Shown here piece by piece: positions 9,162 through 16,314 of a stretch of DNA of 46,573 bases. Position 1 is the first letter of the stretch; each line of letters opens with the position of its first letter. Source of the DNA: an uncultured Bacillota bacterium (GTDB taxonomy: Bacteria > Bacillota > Clostridia > Oscillospirales > Oscillospiraceae). The stretch covers positions 1 to 46,573 of the forward strand of contig CANDKT010000004.1 in assembly GCA_947385365.1 (NCBI GenBank), in the 5' to 3' direction. The notes below the pieces were generated by a model. That model had not been told where the DNA came from. It did not search any database and worked only from the letters and a program-made list of their open reading frames with translations. The position numbers were made by a program, and so were the translations under genes.

Positions 9162-10427
9162 ATGAAGCAAGGCAGACTTTTCATCAACGTTACCATGATC
9201 CTGATCGCCGCGGTCATCGCGGTCTACTTCACCGTGTACATCTTCAACGCCTTCCAGGAACCCTACACCACTACCCCGGCTTACCTCTACACGGCCAACG
9301 ACAGCGTGGAGGCGTCCGGCGTGCTGGTGCGGGAAGAGGTGGTCCTCCCGGAACAGAACGGAATCGTGGACCTGATCCGCGGAGAGGGCGAAAAAGTCGG
9401 CGTCGGCCAACGGCTGGCGTTGGTCTACCGGGACACCCAAGCCCAATCCGATCAGGCAGAGCTGGAAGCTCTGGAACTGGAAATCGAACTGCTGGAGTAC
9501 GCCGCGTCCGAGAGCGGCGACACCCAGTCCGCCGCCCGTCTGGACGAGACGATTCTGCAATCGGTGGTGGAACTGCGCGCCTCCGCCGCGTTGAACAACT
9601 TCAGCCTGCTGGAAGAACAGGTCGTCAACGTCAAGAGCAGCGTGCTGAAACGAGGCTACACCTACGGCGACGGCTTGACCTCCGCCGGTCTGAACGCGCG
9701 GCTCCAGAGCCTCCAGAGCCGGCGCGCCGAAGTGGAAGGCCGGACGTTTACCTCCACTTCCGCGGTCCGCGCCCCCCGTTCCGGGACCTTCTCTTCCCTG
9801 GTGGACGGCTACGAGGAACGGCTCACGCCTGAGAACGTCTTTTCCCTCACCCCGTCCTCCCTCAAGGAGATCCTGAACGGTCCGGGCGGCGGTCCGTCCG
9901 GCATCGGGAAACTGGTCACTTCCAACTGCTGGTACTTCGCCGCGACCCTCCCGGAGGAGGCCGCCCAGCGGTTGAAGGAGAACTCTCACGTCAAAATGCG
10001 CTTCACCGGCGACTTCAGCCAGGATGTGGACATGAAAGTGGAAAAAATCGGCGCGAAAGAGGGGAACGAACGGTTCGTGGTCTTCTCCTCCGACCGCTAC
10101 CTGGGCCGGACTACTCTGCTGCGCATCCAGACGGCGGAGCTGATCTTCGACAGCTGGAGCGGCCTGCGCGTACCAAAAAACGCCCTGCGCCTCGTCAAAA
10201 GCACCTACACCGACAAAGAAACCGGTCAGGAACTGGAACAGAACCGTTTGGGCGTCTACGTGCTGATCGGCGGCCGGGTGGAGTTCAAAGAGGCCGAAGT
10301 CGCGATGGAAGGCGGCGATTACTACGTCCTCCGCCCCGCCGACGCCAGCAGCCACGCCCTGCGGGCGGGAGACATCATTCTCGTGGATGGGACGGGCCTG
10401 TACGACGGCCAGCGTCTGGAATTTTAG
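9162..10427 (+). CDS. HlyD-family-like membrane-anchored protein
   Basis: A 421-residue protein with one N-terminal membrane anchor (residues about 8-28) and a long extracytoplasmic region. It contains a barrel-sandwich-like portion (VEASGVLVREEVVLPEQNG), a helical hairpin (about 90-180) and a late beta-domain (RVPKNALRLV, ending GTGLYDGQRLEF). This resembles HlyD/MacA periplasmic adaptors. In many Clostridia such a gene sits just before yggS-sepF, as here, without an adjacent ABC transporter, so its partner is unknown. The SD GAGAGAGG precedes the ATG. Family is fairly sure; function is not. Confidence 0.72.
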   Translation: MKQGRLFINVTMILIAAVIAVYFTVYIFNAFQEPYTTTPAYLYTANDSVEASGVLVREEVVLPEQNGIVDLIRGEGEKVGVGQRLALVYRDTQAQSDQAELEALELEIELLEYAASESGDTQSAARLDETILQSVVELRASAALNNFSLLEEQVVNVKSSVLKRGYTYGDGLTSAGLNARLQSLQSRRAEVEGRTFTSTSAVRAPRSGTFSSLVDGYEERLTPENVFSLTPSSLKEILNGPGGGPSGIGKLVTSNCWYFAATLPEEAAQRLKENSHVKMRFTGDFSQDVDMKVEKIGAKEGNERFVVFSSDRYLGRTTLLRIQTAELIFDSWSGLRVPKNALRLVKSTYTDKETGQELEQNRLGVYVLIGGRVEFKEAEVAMEGGDYYVLRPADASSHALRAGDIILVDGTGLYDGQRLEF

Positions 10428-10544
10428 TCCACACCGGATGTGGAAAACGTCCCCGCCCGCGGGACAAGCCCTGGAAAACGGCCCGTAGGGCCGGGGGTCC
10501 GGAAACAAATCAGCCGAAACGTTAAGAAAAAGAAGGTAGCTCGC

Positions 10545-11243
10545 ATGGATTTGACCCAAAATATCGCCGCTGTGCGGGAAAAAATCGCCGCGGCGGCTCG
10601 CGCCGCCGGACGGCCGCCGGAGGAAATCACCCTCTGCGCCGCCACGAAAGTGCAAAGCGACGCGACGATCCGCGCCGCAATCGCCGCCGGTATCCAGGTG
10701 TGCGGCGAGAACCGCGTGCAGGAATTGACCGCGCACCTGAATGCAGATGCCTACTCCGGCGCGCAGGTCCACTTTATCGGACACCTCCAGACCAATAAGC
10801 TCAAACAGGTGGTCGGCAAAGTCGCCCTGATTCAATCCGTGGATTCCCTCCACCTGCTGGAAGCAATCCAGAAACAGGCGGAAAAAGCCGGTTGTGTCCA
10901 AGACGTCCTGCTGGAAGTCAACGTCGCCGCGGAAGCCAGCAAAAGCGGCTGTCTGCCGGAAGAAGTTCCCGTTTTGGCCGCATCTGCCCGCTCCCTGACC
11001 CATATCCGCCTCCGAGGGTTGATGGCAATCCCTCCGGTCTCCGCCGGGCCAGGAGACAATCGGATATATTTTCACACAATGTATCAGCTTTTTATTGACA
11101 TGAAGCGTAAAATGAAGGATAATCAAGAAGATATCGACTGTCTGTCTATGGGAATGAGCGGCGACTATGAGGACGCAATCGCTGAAGGCGCAACCCTGGT
11201 CCGGGTGGGAACTGCTCTGTTCGGTCTGCGTCCGCCTGCGTGA
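10545..11243 (+). CDS. yggS: YggS/YlmE PLP-homeostasis protein (PLPBP)
   Basis: A 232-residue single-domain PLP-binding TIM-barrel protein involved in vitamin B6 homeostasis. The PLP lysine is in CAATKVQ near residue 36. GENRVQEL, HFIGHLQTNKLKQV, MSMGMSGD-like MGMSGDYEDAI and VRVGTALFG are family landmarks. The start is ATG 10545 behind a weak AGAAGG; the frame is open to 10440 but no better start was found. It lies upstream of sepF, the usual position of ylmE in the Firmicutes division cluster. Confidence 0.93.
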   Translation: MDLTQNIAAVREKIAAAARAAGRPPEEITLCAATKVQSDATIRAAIAAGIQVCGENRVQELTAHLNADAYSGAQVHFIGHLQTNKLKQVVGKVALIQSVDSLHLLEAIQKQAEKAGCVQDVLLEVNVAAEASKSGCLPEEVPVLAASARSLTHIRLRGLMAIPPVSAGPGDNRIYFHTMYQLFIDMKRKMKDNQEDIDCLSMGMSGDYEDAIAEGATLVRVGTALFGLRPPA

Positions 11244-11289
11244 ACGGCTGGACGTCAGGCAGTATGCAAAGGAAAAGAGGATTTTTGCT

Positions 11290-11805
11290 ATGGGAATTTT
11301 TGACGAACTGAAACGTATCGCTCACCCGTATGACGACCCAGATGAGGAACCTTACGAAGAAGAGGAAGAGTTCGACGTCCCCGCACGCCCCGTGGAACGC
11401 CGGGAACGCAGCCGTACCGATTCCTCCTACGGCGTGCGCGAGTCCTACGCCTCCCGGGAATCCCCCTACAGCTCCCGCAGTCAGAACGACGACTCCCGCA
11501 GCAATAAAGTCGTCAATATCCGCGCCGCGACGCAACTGCAAGTCGTACTGGTCAAACCGGAGAAGTTCGAGGACGCCTCCACCATCGCCGATCACCTGCG
11601 GGAAAAACGCACCGTCGTACTGAACCTGGAGTCCACCAATAAGGATATCGCCCGCCGCCTGCTGGACTTCCTGTCCGGCGTGGCTTACGCCAACGAGGGG
11701 AAAATCAAAAAAGTCGCCATCGCTACCTACATCATCACACCCTACAATGTGGATATCCTCGGCGACCTGATCGACGAGTTGGAGAATAACGGACTGTACT
11801 TCTGA
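11290..11805 (+). CDS. sepF: Cell division protein SepF
   Basis: SepF links FtsZ filaments to the membrane and shapes the septum. The 171 residues start with MGIFDELKRIAHPYDD (amphipathic membrane-binding helix region). An acidic then Arg/Ser-rich linker follows (about 15-75). The C-terminal SepF domain (about 80-171) includes RTVVLNLEST and RRLLDFLSGVAYA. The ATG at 11290 has an AGAGG SD at 9 nt. The usual ylmG and ylmH genes between sepF and divIVA are absent here. Confidence 0.93.
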   Translation: MGIFDELKRIAHPYDDPDEEPYEEEEEFDVPARPVERRERSRTDSSYGVRESYASRESPYSSRSQNDDSRSNKVVNIRAATQLQVVLVKPEKFEDASTIADHLREKRTVVLNLESTNKDIARRLLDFLSGVAYANEGKIKKVAIATYIITPYNVDILGDLIDELENNGLYF

Positions 11806-11902
11806 ACCGTCCGCCCGCGTCAACCTGCCTTGCAGCCGGAGGGAAAGAATCAAAATCCCTCCGGCAAGAAGCCTTTGTTTCTGGAATGGAGGAGAGAAAA
11901 AG

Positions 11903-12664
11903 ATGCTTACACCTCAGGAAGTTTCGGAATGGACCTTTCCCAGGGCGACTTTCGGCGGCTACAGTATGCCTCAAGTGGATAAGTTCTTGGACACCTTGAC
12001 CGGCGACTACTCCGCGCTGTACAACGAAAACGCCGTTCTGAAAAGTAAGATGAAGGTCTTAGTCGACCAGGTGGAGGAGTACCGCGCCACCGAAGAGACC
12101 ATGCGGAAGGCTCTGATGACCGCCCAGCGGATCGCCGATGAACAGGTCCGTCAGGCGGAACAGAAAAAAGCAGAGGTACTCTGTCAGGCCGAGGAGGAAG
12201 CCCGCCACCGGAGCGCGGAGCTGGGTAAGGTCATCGAAGCCGAAGTCTTCCGCCTCCAACAGGCCAAACAGGCGACCGCCGCGTTCGTGGCGAAAGTCCG
12301 CGCCCTCGTCGCACAACAGGAGACGTTCCTGTCCCAGTTGGCCGACCTGTGCCCTCCGGAGTCCGCCCAAACCGAGAGCAAGGTGGAAGAAACCGCGGAG
12401 GAAATCGACGACAGCGTCCAGCGTCTCCTGGCCAAGGCGATGATGGACGCCGCGGTGGAAAATATGAAGTCCCGTCAGGAGCCGGAAACACCCGAGGACT
12501 TGAGCGATACCGCGGAGTTCGCCATCCCCCCCGCCCCGGCCGGCGGCGCGGCGCCGCCTGCAAAACCCGCCGCGAAACCCGCCGAACCAACTCCGCCCGC
12601 GCCTCAAAGCGGTCACATCGACTTCGGCAGCCTCCAGTTCGGGCGGGACTACGAGATCAAATAA
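11903..12664 (+). CDS. divIVA: DivIVA-family protein
   Basis: A 253-residue coiled-coil protein. Its N-terminus carries the DivIVA membrane-targeting region (MLTPQEVSEWTFPRATFGGY, then MPQVDKFLDTL). A long coiled coil (about 30-150) is followed by a Pro/Ala-rich tail with repeated PAKPAAKPAEP. DivIVA proteins mark negatively curved membranes (poles, septa) and recruit division or sporulation partners. GGAGAG precedes the ATG. It is the last gene of the rightward cluster and is followed by a strong terminator. Confidence 0.9.
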   Translation: MLTPQEVSEWTFPRATFGGYSMPQVDKFLDTLTGDYSALYNENAVLKSKMKVLVDQVEEYRATEETMRKALMTAQRIADEQVRQAEQKKAEVLCQAEEEARHRSAELGKVIEAEVFRLQQAKQATAAFVAKVRALVAQQETFLSQLADLCPPESAQTESKVEETAEEIDDSVQRLLAKAMMDAAVENMKSRQEPETPEDLSDTAEFAIPPAPAGGAAPPAKPAAKPAEPTPPAPQSGHIDFGSLQFGRDYEIK

Positions 12665-12667
12665 AAC

Positions 12668-12704
12668 ACTGGCAGGGGAACGTTCCGGTACCCTGCCAGT
12701 TTTT
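12668..12704 (+). terminator. Rho-independent terminator after divIVA
   Basis: A 10-bp stem ACTGGCAGGG/CCCTGCCAGT (12668-12677 with 12691-12700) is followed immediately by TTTT. It lies 4 bp past the divIVA stop and ends the long housekeeping operon. Confidence 0.9.
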
Positions 12705-12726
12705 CGTCCCCGCGTCCGTAAAGAAA

Positions 12727-12860
12727 GTGGATTTTTTTGTATTCTCCCCCCTTCGGGGGGAGAATACAGTTTTTATGAGACGGGCGTGACAACAAAGAGA
12801 GTGGATTTTTTTGTATACTCCCCCTTCGGGGGAGTATACAGCTTTTATGAAACGGGAGTG
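12727..12860 (+). repeat. Two tandem palindromic repeat units (GTATTCTCCCCC family)
   Basis: Unit 1 has a perfect 13-bp stem GTATTCTCCCCCC with loop TTC (12739-12767). Unit 2 has a perfect 12-bp stem GTATACTCCCCC with loop TTC (12813-12839). Both are preceded by GTGGATTTTTTT and followed by CAGYTTTTATGARACGGGMGTG. In unit 2, T to A in the left arm is matched by A to T in the right arm. Together with the terminator they fill most of the 327-bp gap before the ATPase gene. A TATAAT-like hexamer at 12932-12937 could be that gene's -10, but no good -35 is seen. Confidence 0.88.
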
Positions 12861-12991
12861 CGTCGGGCGCGGAGCGAAACAAAACTTTTTTCTTTCCCCA
12901 CGATTCCCCCAAAACCGGACAGGCTATGCTTTATAATAGCCGCAGAGACCGCGTTTCCGTCTCTCTGAAATTCCGCGAGGAGGGAATCTAT

Positions 12992-15655
12992 ATGGGTGAA
13001 TGGCACAGCAGACCAGCGGCGCAGCTCATGGCGGAGCTGGAGACGTCCCCCAAAGGACTTCCGGCAAAGGAAGCCGCCGCCCGCTTGACGCGCTCCGGTC
13101 CAAACCAGCTCCAGCCGCCAAAACGACCCTCTATGCTCGTCCGCGTCCTGGCGCAGCTCCGGGACCCTATGATCCTGGTCCTCCTGACCGCAGCGGCTCT
13201 GTCTTTGGCCGCCAGCGGCGGCGCGGATTGGCTGGACAGCGCGATCATCCTCGTCATCGTCGTGGTCAACGGCGTGATCTCCATCACCCAAGAGGACCAC
13301 GCCCAACACGCTTTGGAAGAACTGCGCCGTATGAGCGCGCCTATGGCCCTGGCCTTCCGGGACGGGAAACCGGTCAAGCTCCCCGCCTCTTCCCTGGTCC
13401 CCGGCGACGTCATCCTCCTGGAGTCCGGCGATCAGGTCCCGGCAGACGCCCGGCTCCTGGAGTGCAGCCGCCTCCAAGCCGACGAGAGCGCCATGACCGG
13501 CGAGTCCGTCCCGGTGGAAAAGGCTCCCTCCGACTCCCTCCCCCCGGACACGCCGTTAGGCGACCGGAAAAATATGCTCCTGTCCGGCACCCTCATCACC
13601 GCCGGACGCGGTTCCGCTCTGGTGGTCGCCACCGGTATGCATACCCATATGGGCCACATCGCCAGTCTGCTCCTGGAAAACCGCCCCGAAGATACCCCGC
13701 TCCAACGGCGGATGGCTGAAATCTCCCGTTCCCTGTCCCTGCTGTGCCTGCTGGTGTGCGCTGTCATGTTCGGCGTGGGCCTGCTCCAAGGCCGCGATAT
13801 GCTCGGGATGTTCCTCACCGCCGTCTCCCTCGCCGTGGCCGCCATACCGGAAGGCTTGCCCGCTATCGTCACCATCGTCCTGGCCTTAGGCGTCCAGCGT
13901 ATGGCCGGACGCGGCGCAATCGTCAAAAAACTGCCCGCCGTGGAGACCTTAGGCTGCGCCAGCGTCATCTGCTCGGATAAAACCGGCACCTTGACGCAAA
14001 ATAAGATGACCGTGCAGCAGCTCTGGGTCCCGCCCGGCGGACACCGGCGGGACGCGCTCCTGGCCGGCTGCCTGTGTTCCGACGCCCGCCTGGAATGGCG
14101 CGCGGGCGCGCCTACCGCTTCCGGCGACCCGACCGAATGCGCGCTGGTCGTAGCCGCCGCGCGGGAGGGCGTGGATCAGGAGAAATCCGCGCAGGAGTGG
14201 CCCCGTTCCGCGGACCTGCCCTTCGACCCCAAACGGAAGCTGATGTCCACCATCCACCCAAAACCAGAGGGCGGTTGGGTGGTGTTCGTCAAAGGCGCGC
14301 CGGACGTGCTGCTCCAACGGTGCGCCGCCGGGCCGAACGGCCCGCTGACCTCAGCCGATCTTCAACGCGCCGCCGCCGTCAACGAGGAAATGGCCGGAAA
14401 AGCCTTGCGGGTCATCGGCGTGGCCCGGCGGGAGTTGTCCATCCTCCCGCCCGGTCTGGAGGACCAGGCCGTGGAACATTCCCTGACCTTCCTGGGTCTG
14501 TTCGGCCTGATGGACCCGCCCAGACCGGAGGTCCGGGCGGCGGTGGACAAGTGCCACTTGGCCGGGATACGTCCCGTGATGATTACCGGCGACCACCGGG
14601 CGACGGCTTGCGCCGTGGCCCGGCAGTTGGACATGATCCGTCCCGGCGATTGGACCGCCACCGGTCCGGAACTGGACTTCATGCCTCAGGAGATGCTGGA
14701 CGGGGATATCGAAAAGTTTTCCGTCTTCGCGCGGGTGTCCCCGGAGCATAAAATGCGCATCGTGCAGGCGTGGCAGAAGAAAGGTTACGTCGTGGCGATG
14801 ACCGGAGACGGCGTCAATGACGCGCCCGCGCTCAAAAGCGCAGACATCGGCTGCGCGATGGGCCTGGCGGGGACCGACGTGGCCAAAGGCGCGGCTCATA
14901 TGATCCTCACCGACGACGACTTCTCCACCATCGTGTCCGCCGTGGAGGAAGGCCGCGGGATCTACTCCAACATCCGGAAAGCCATCCACTACCTCCTGTC
15001 CTGCAACATCGGGGAGATTTTCACGATTTTTATTGCCACGCTGCTGGATTTTGGACAAATGCCGCTGGTCCCGGTACAGCTGCTGTGGCTCAATCTGGTC
15101 ACGGACTCCCTGCCCGCCCTGGCGTTGGGCGTGGAACCGGTGGAGGCGGGCATCATGGAACAGCCGCCCCGGGACGCGCAAGCGGGGCTGTTTGATCGGA
15201 AGTTCTCCTTCCGCCTGGCCTGGCAGGGCCTGATGGTGGGCGGACTGACCCTGACCGCTTATTTCCTGGGCTTCACGCGGTCCGCGCCGGAACAGGCGGG
15301 CGCGGCCGCCAACACAATGGCGTTCGCAACCCTGACCCTGTGCCAGCTGTTCCACGCCTTCAACATCCGGAGCGAAGACCGCTCCATCTTTTCCCTGGGC
15401 CTGTTCTCCAACCCCGCCATGAACAAAGCCTTTCTGGCCGGGCTGGGACTCCAACTGGCGGTTCTGCTCCTGCCGCCTCTGCAAGGCGTGTTCTCCGTCG
15501 CCCCGATGACCGTCCCGCAATGGCTCTCGGTTCTGGGTCTGGCCGCGGCCCCCGTCCCCATCTGCGAACTGGACAAGGCTCTGCGCCGCAAAACCGCCCG
15601 GCCGCGCCGCCCCGCCTCACAGCCGGAGACCCGGATCTCAAAGCCCCGCGTCTGA
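12992..15655 (+). CDS. P-type Ca2+-transporting ATPase (P2-type)
   Basis: An 887-residue pump with the N-terminal cation ATPase domain, M4 motif VAAIPEGLPA, phosphorylation motif DKTGTLT (Asp329), MTGDGVND hinge, M5 SCNIGE and M6 NLVTDSLPA. These match SERCA/YloB-type Ca2+ exporters: the Glu of PEGL and the Asn, Thr and Asp of M6 are kept. The M8 position equivalent to SERCA Glu908 is Gln785, as in one-Ca2+ pumps. The SD GAGGAGGG (12977-12984) selects ATG 12992 over the open frame to 12926. It is monocistronic. Mn2+ as an alternative substrate cannot be excluded. Confidence 0.9.
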   Translation: MGEWHSRPAAQLMAELETSPKGLPAKEAAARLTRSGPNQLQPPKRPSMLVRVLAQLRDPMILVLLTAAALSLAASGGADWLDSAIILVIVVVNGVISITQEDHAQHALEELRRMSAPMALAFRDGKPVKLPASSLVPGDVILLESGDQVPADARLLECSRLQADESAMTGESVPVEKAPSDSLPPDTPLGDRKNMLLSGTLITAGRGSALVVATGMHTHMGHIASLLLENRPEDTPLQRRMAEISRSLSLLCLLVCAVMFGVGLLQGRDMLGMFLTAVSLAVAAIPEGLPAIVTIVLALGVQRMAGRGAIVKKLPAVETLGCASVICSDKTGTLTQNKMTVQQLWVPPGGHRRDALLAGCLCSDARLEWRAGAPTASGDPTECALVVAAAREGVDQEKSAQEWPRSADLPFDPKRKLMSTIHPKPEGGWVVFVKGAPDVLLQRCAAGPNGPLTSADLQRAAAVNEEMAGKALRVIGVARRELSILPPGLEDQAVEHSLTFLGLFGLMDPPRPEVRAAVDKCHLAGIRPVMITGDHRATACAVARQLDMIRPGDWTATGPELDFMPQEMLDGDIEKFSVFARVSPEHKMRIVQAWQKKGYVVAMTGDGVNDAPALKSADIGCAMGLAGTDVAKGAAHMILTDDDFSTIVSAVEEGRGIYSNIRKAIHYLLSCNIGEIFTIFIATLLDFGQMPLVPVQLLWLNLVTDSLPALALGVEPVEAGIMEQPPRDAQAGLFDRKFSFRLAWQGLMVGGLTLTAYFLGFTRSAPEQAGAAANTMAFATLTLCQLFHAFNIRSEDRSIFSLGLFSNPAMNKAFLAGLGLQLAVLLLPPLQGVFSVAPMTVPQWLSVLGLAAAPVPICELDKALRRKTARPRRPASQPETRISKPRV

Positions 15656-15703
15656 GCCGCCGGAGTTTTTGCGGAAATTTTCCGAAAATCGGTCCGTTTT
15701 CCC

Positions 15704-15732
15704 TTTACATAGGGCGAAAACTGTGCTATAGT
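15704..15732 (+). promoter_or_regulatory. Sigma-A promoter of rpsO-pnp
   Basis: TTTACA (15704-15709), a 17-bp spacer and TATAGT (15727-15732) lie about 140 bp upstream of rpsO. Confidence 0.75.
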
Positions 15733-15739
15733 AACCGGG

Positions 15740-15873
15740 TGTGAAGCATCACATAAAAAAGATTGCCCATCTCCTTCGTTCCAGGGTACGGCCTGAACGT
15801 CTGAAAGGTTCAGGGATTCACCAGCCTGTTACGCAGATTTTGGGCAGATTCAATCGGAAAGGTGGAACTCTCT
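15740..15873 (+). promoter_or_regulatory. Long rpsO 5' leader with hairpin
   Basis: About 130 nt separate the predicted transcription start from rpsO. The leader holds a 7-bp hairpin CCTGAAC/GTTCAGG (15792-15814, 9-nt loop) and further pairing potential. S15 commonly represses its own synthesis by binding its leader, so this may be an S15 autoregulatory element. That is inference: the fold does not clearly match a leader family I can name. Confidence 0.4.
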
Positions 15874-16140
15874 ATGATTCGCAAAGACGAAAAAACAGCC
15901 GTGATCCAAGCCAACCGTACCCATGAGACCGATACCGGTTCCCCCGAGGTCCAGATCGCAATCCTCACCGCCCGCATCAACGAGCTGACCACGCACCTGA
16001 AAGTCCACATCCACGATAACCATAGCCGCCGCGGCCTGTACAAAATGATCGGCAAACGCCGCAAGCTGCTGGACTACCTGATGGCCAAGGATATCGAACG
16101 CTACCGCGCCATCATCGCCAAGCTGGGCATCCGGAAGTAA
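15874..16140 (+). CDS. rpsO: 30S ribosomal protein S15
   Basis: S15 is a primary 16S rRNA-binding protein of the small-subunit platform. The 88 residues ([11 protein letters not shown] to IIAKLGIRK) are the normal size. Family landmarks include [12 protein letters not shown]-like [14 protein letters not shown] and [15 protein letters not shown] 15874 has AAAGGTGG 8 nt upstream; a GTG at 15862 in the same frame lies inside that SD and is rejected. The rpsO-pnp order is conserved across bacteria. Confidence 0.97.
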   Translation: MIRKDEKTAVIQANRTHETDTGSPEVQIAILTARINELTTHLKVHIHDNHSRRGLYKMIGKRRKLLDYLMAKDIERYRAIIAKLGIRK

Positions 16141-16150
16141 GACTGTGTTC

Positions 16151-16288
16151 CATAGGGCGGCGCGTCTGCGTGCCGCCCTATGTTCGCACATAAGCGCGGC
16201 GTCTCCGTCACTTTTAGCAGTTGAATATGGACCTGAAACGTCCCGGCCTGAGGCCCGTATTCAAATGCTAAAAGGCAGCTGAGACGCC
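16151..16288 (+). promoter_or_regulatory. Structured rpsO-pnp intergenic leader
   Basis: First hairpin: CATAGGGCGGC/GCCGCCCTATG (16151-16161 with 16172-16182), with no T-run after it. Second structure: outer stem GGCGTCTC/GAGACGCC (16198-16205 with 16281-16288), then TTTTAGCA/TGCTAAAA (16212-16219 with 16266-16273) and TTGAATATGG/CCGTATTCAA (16221-16230 with 16255-16264). It stands directly before the pnp SD. In E. coli the pnp leader stem is cut by RNase III and PNPase then represses its own mRNA; a similar role here is inference. Confidence 0.7.
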
Positions 16289-16314
16289 GGAAAAAAGAAA
16301 AAAGGAGCAAAAAT

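Noticed and set aside
9021-11126. A 701-codon minus-strand frame across the HlyD-like and yggS genes
   Set aside because: It covers two well-supported plus-strand genes plus parts of hfq and their spacers, and its translation has no family pattern.
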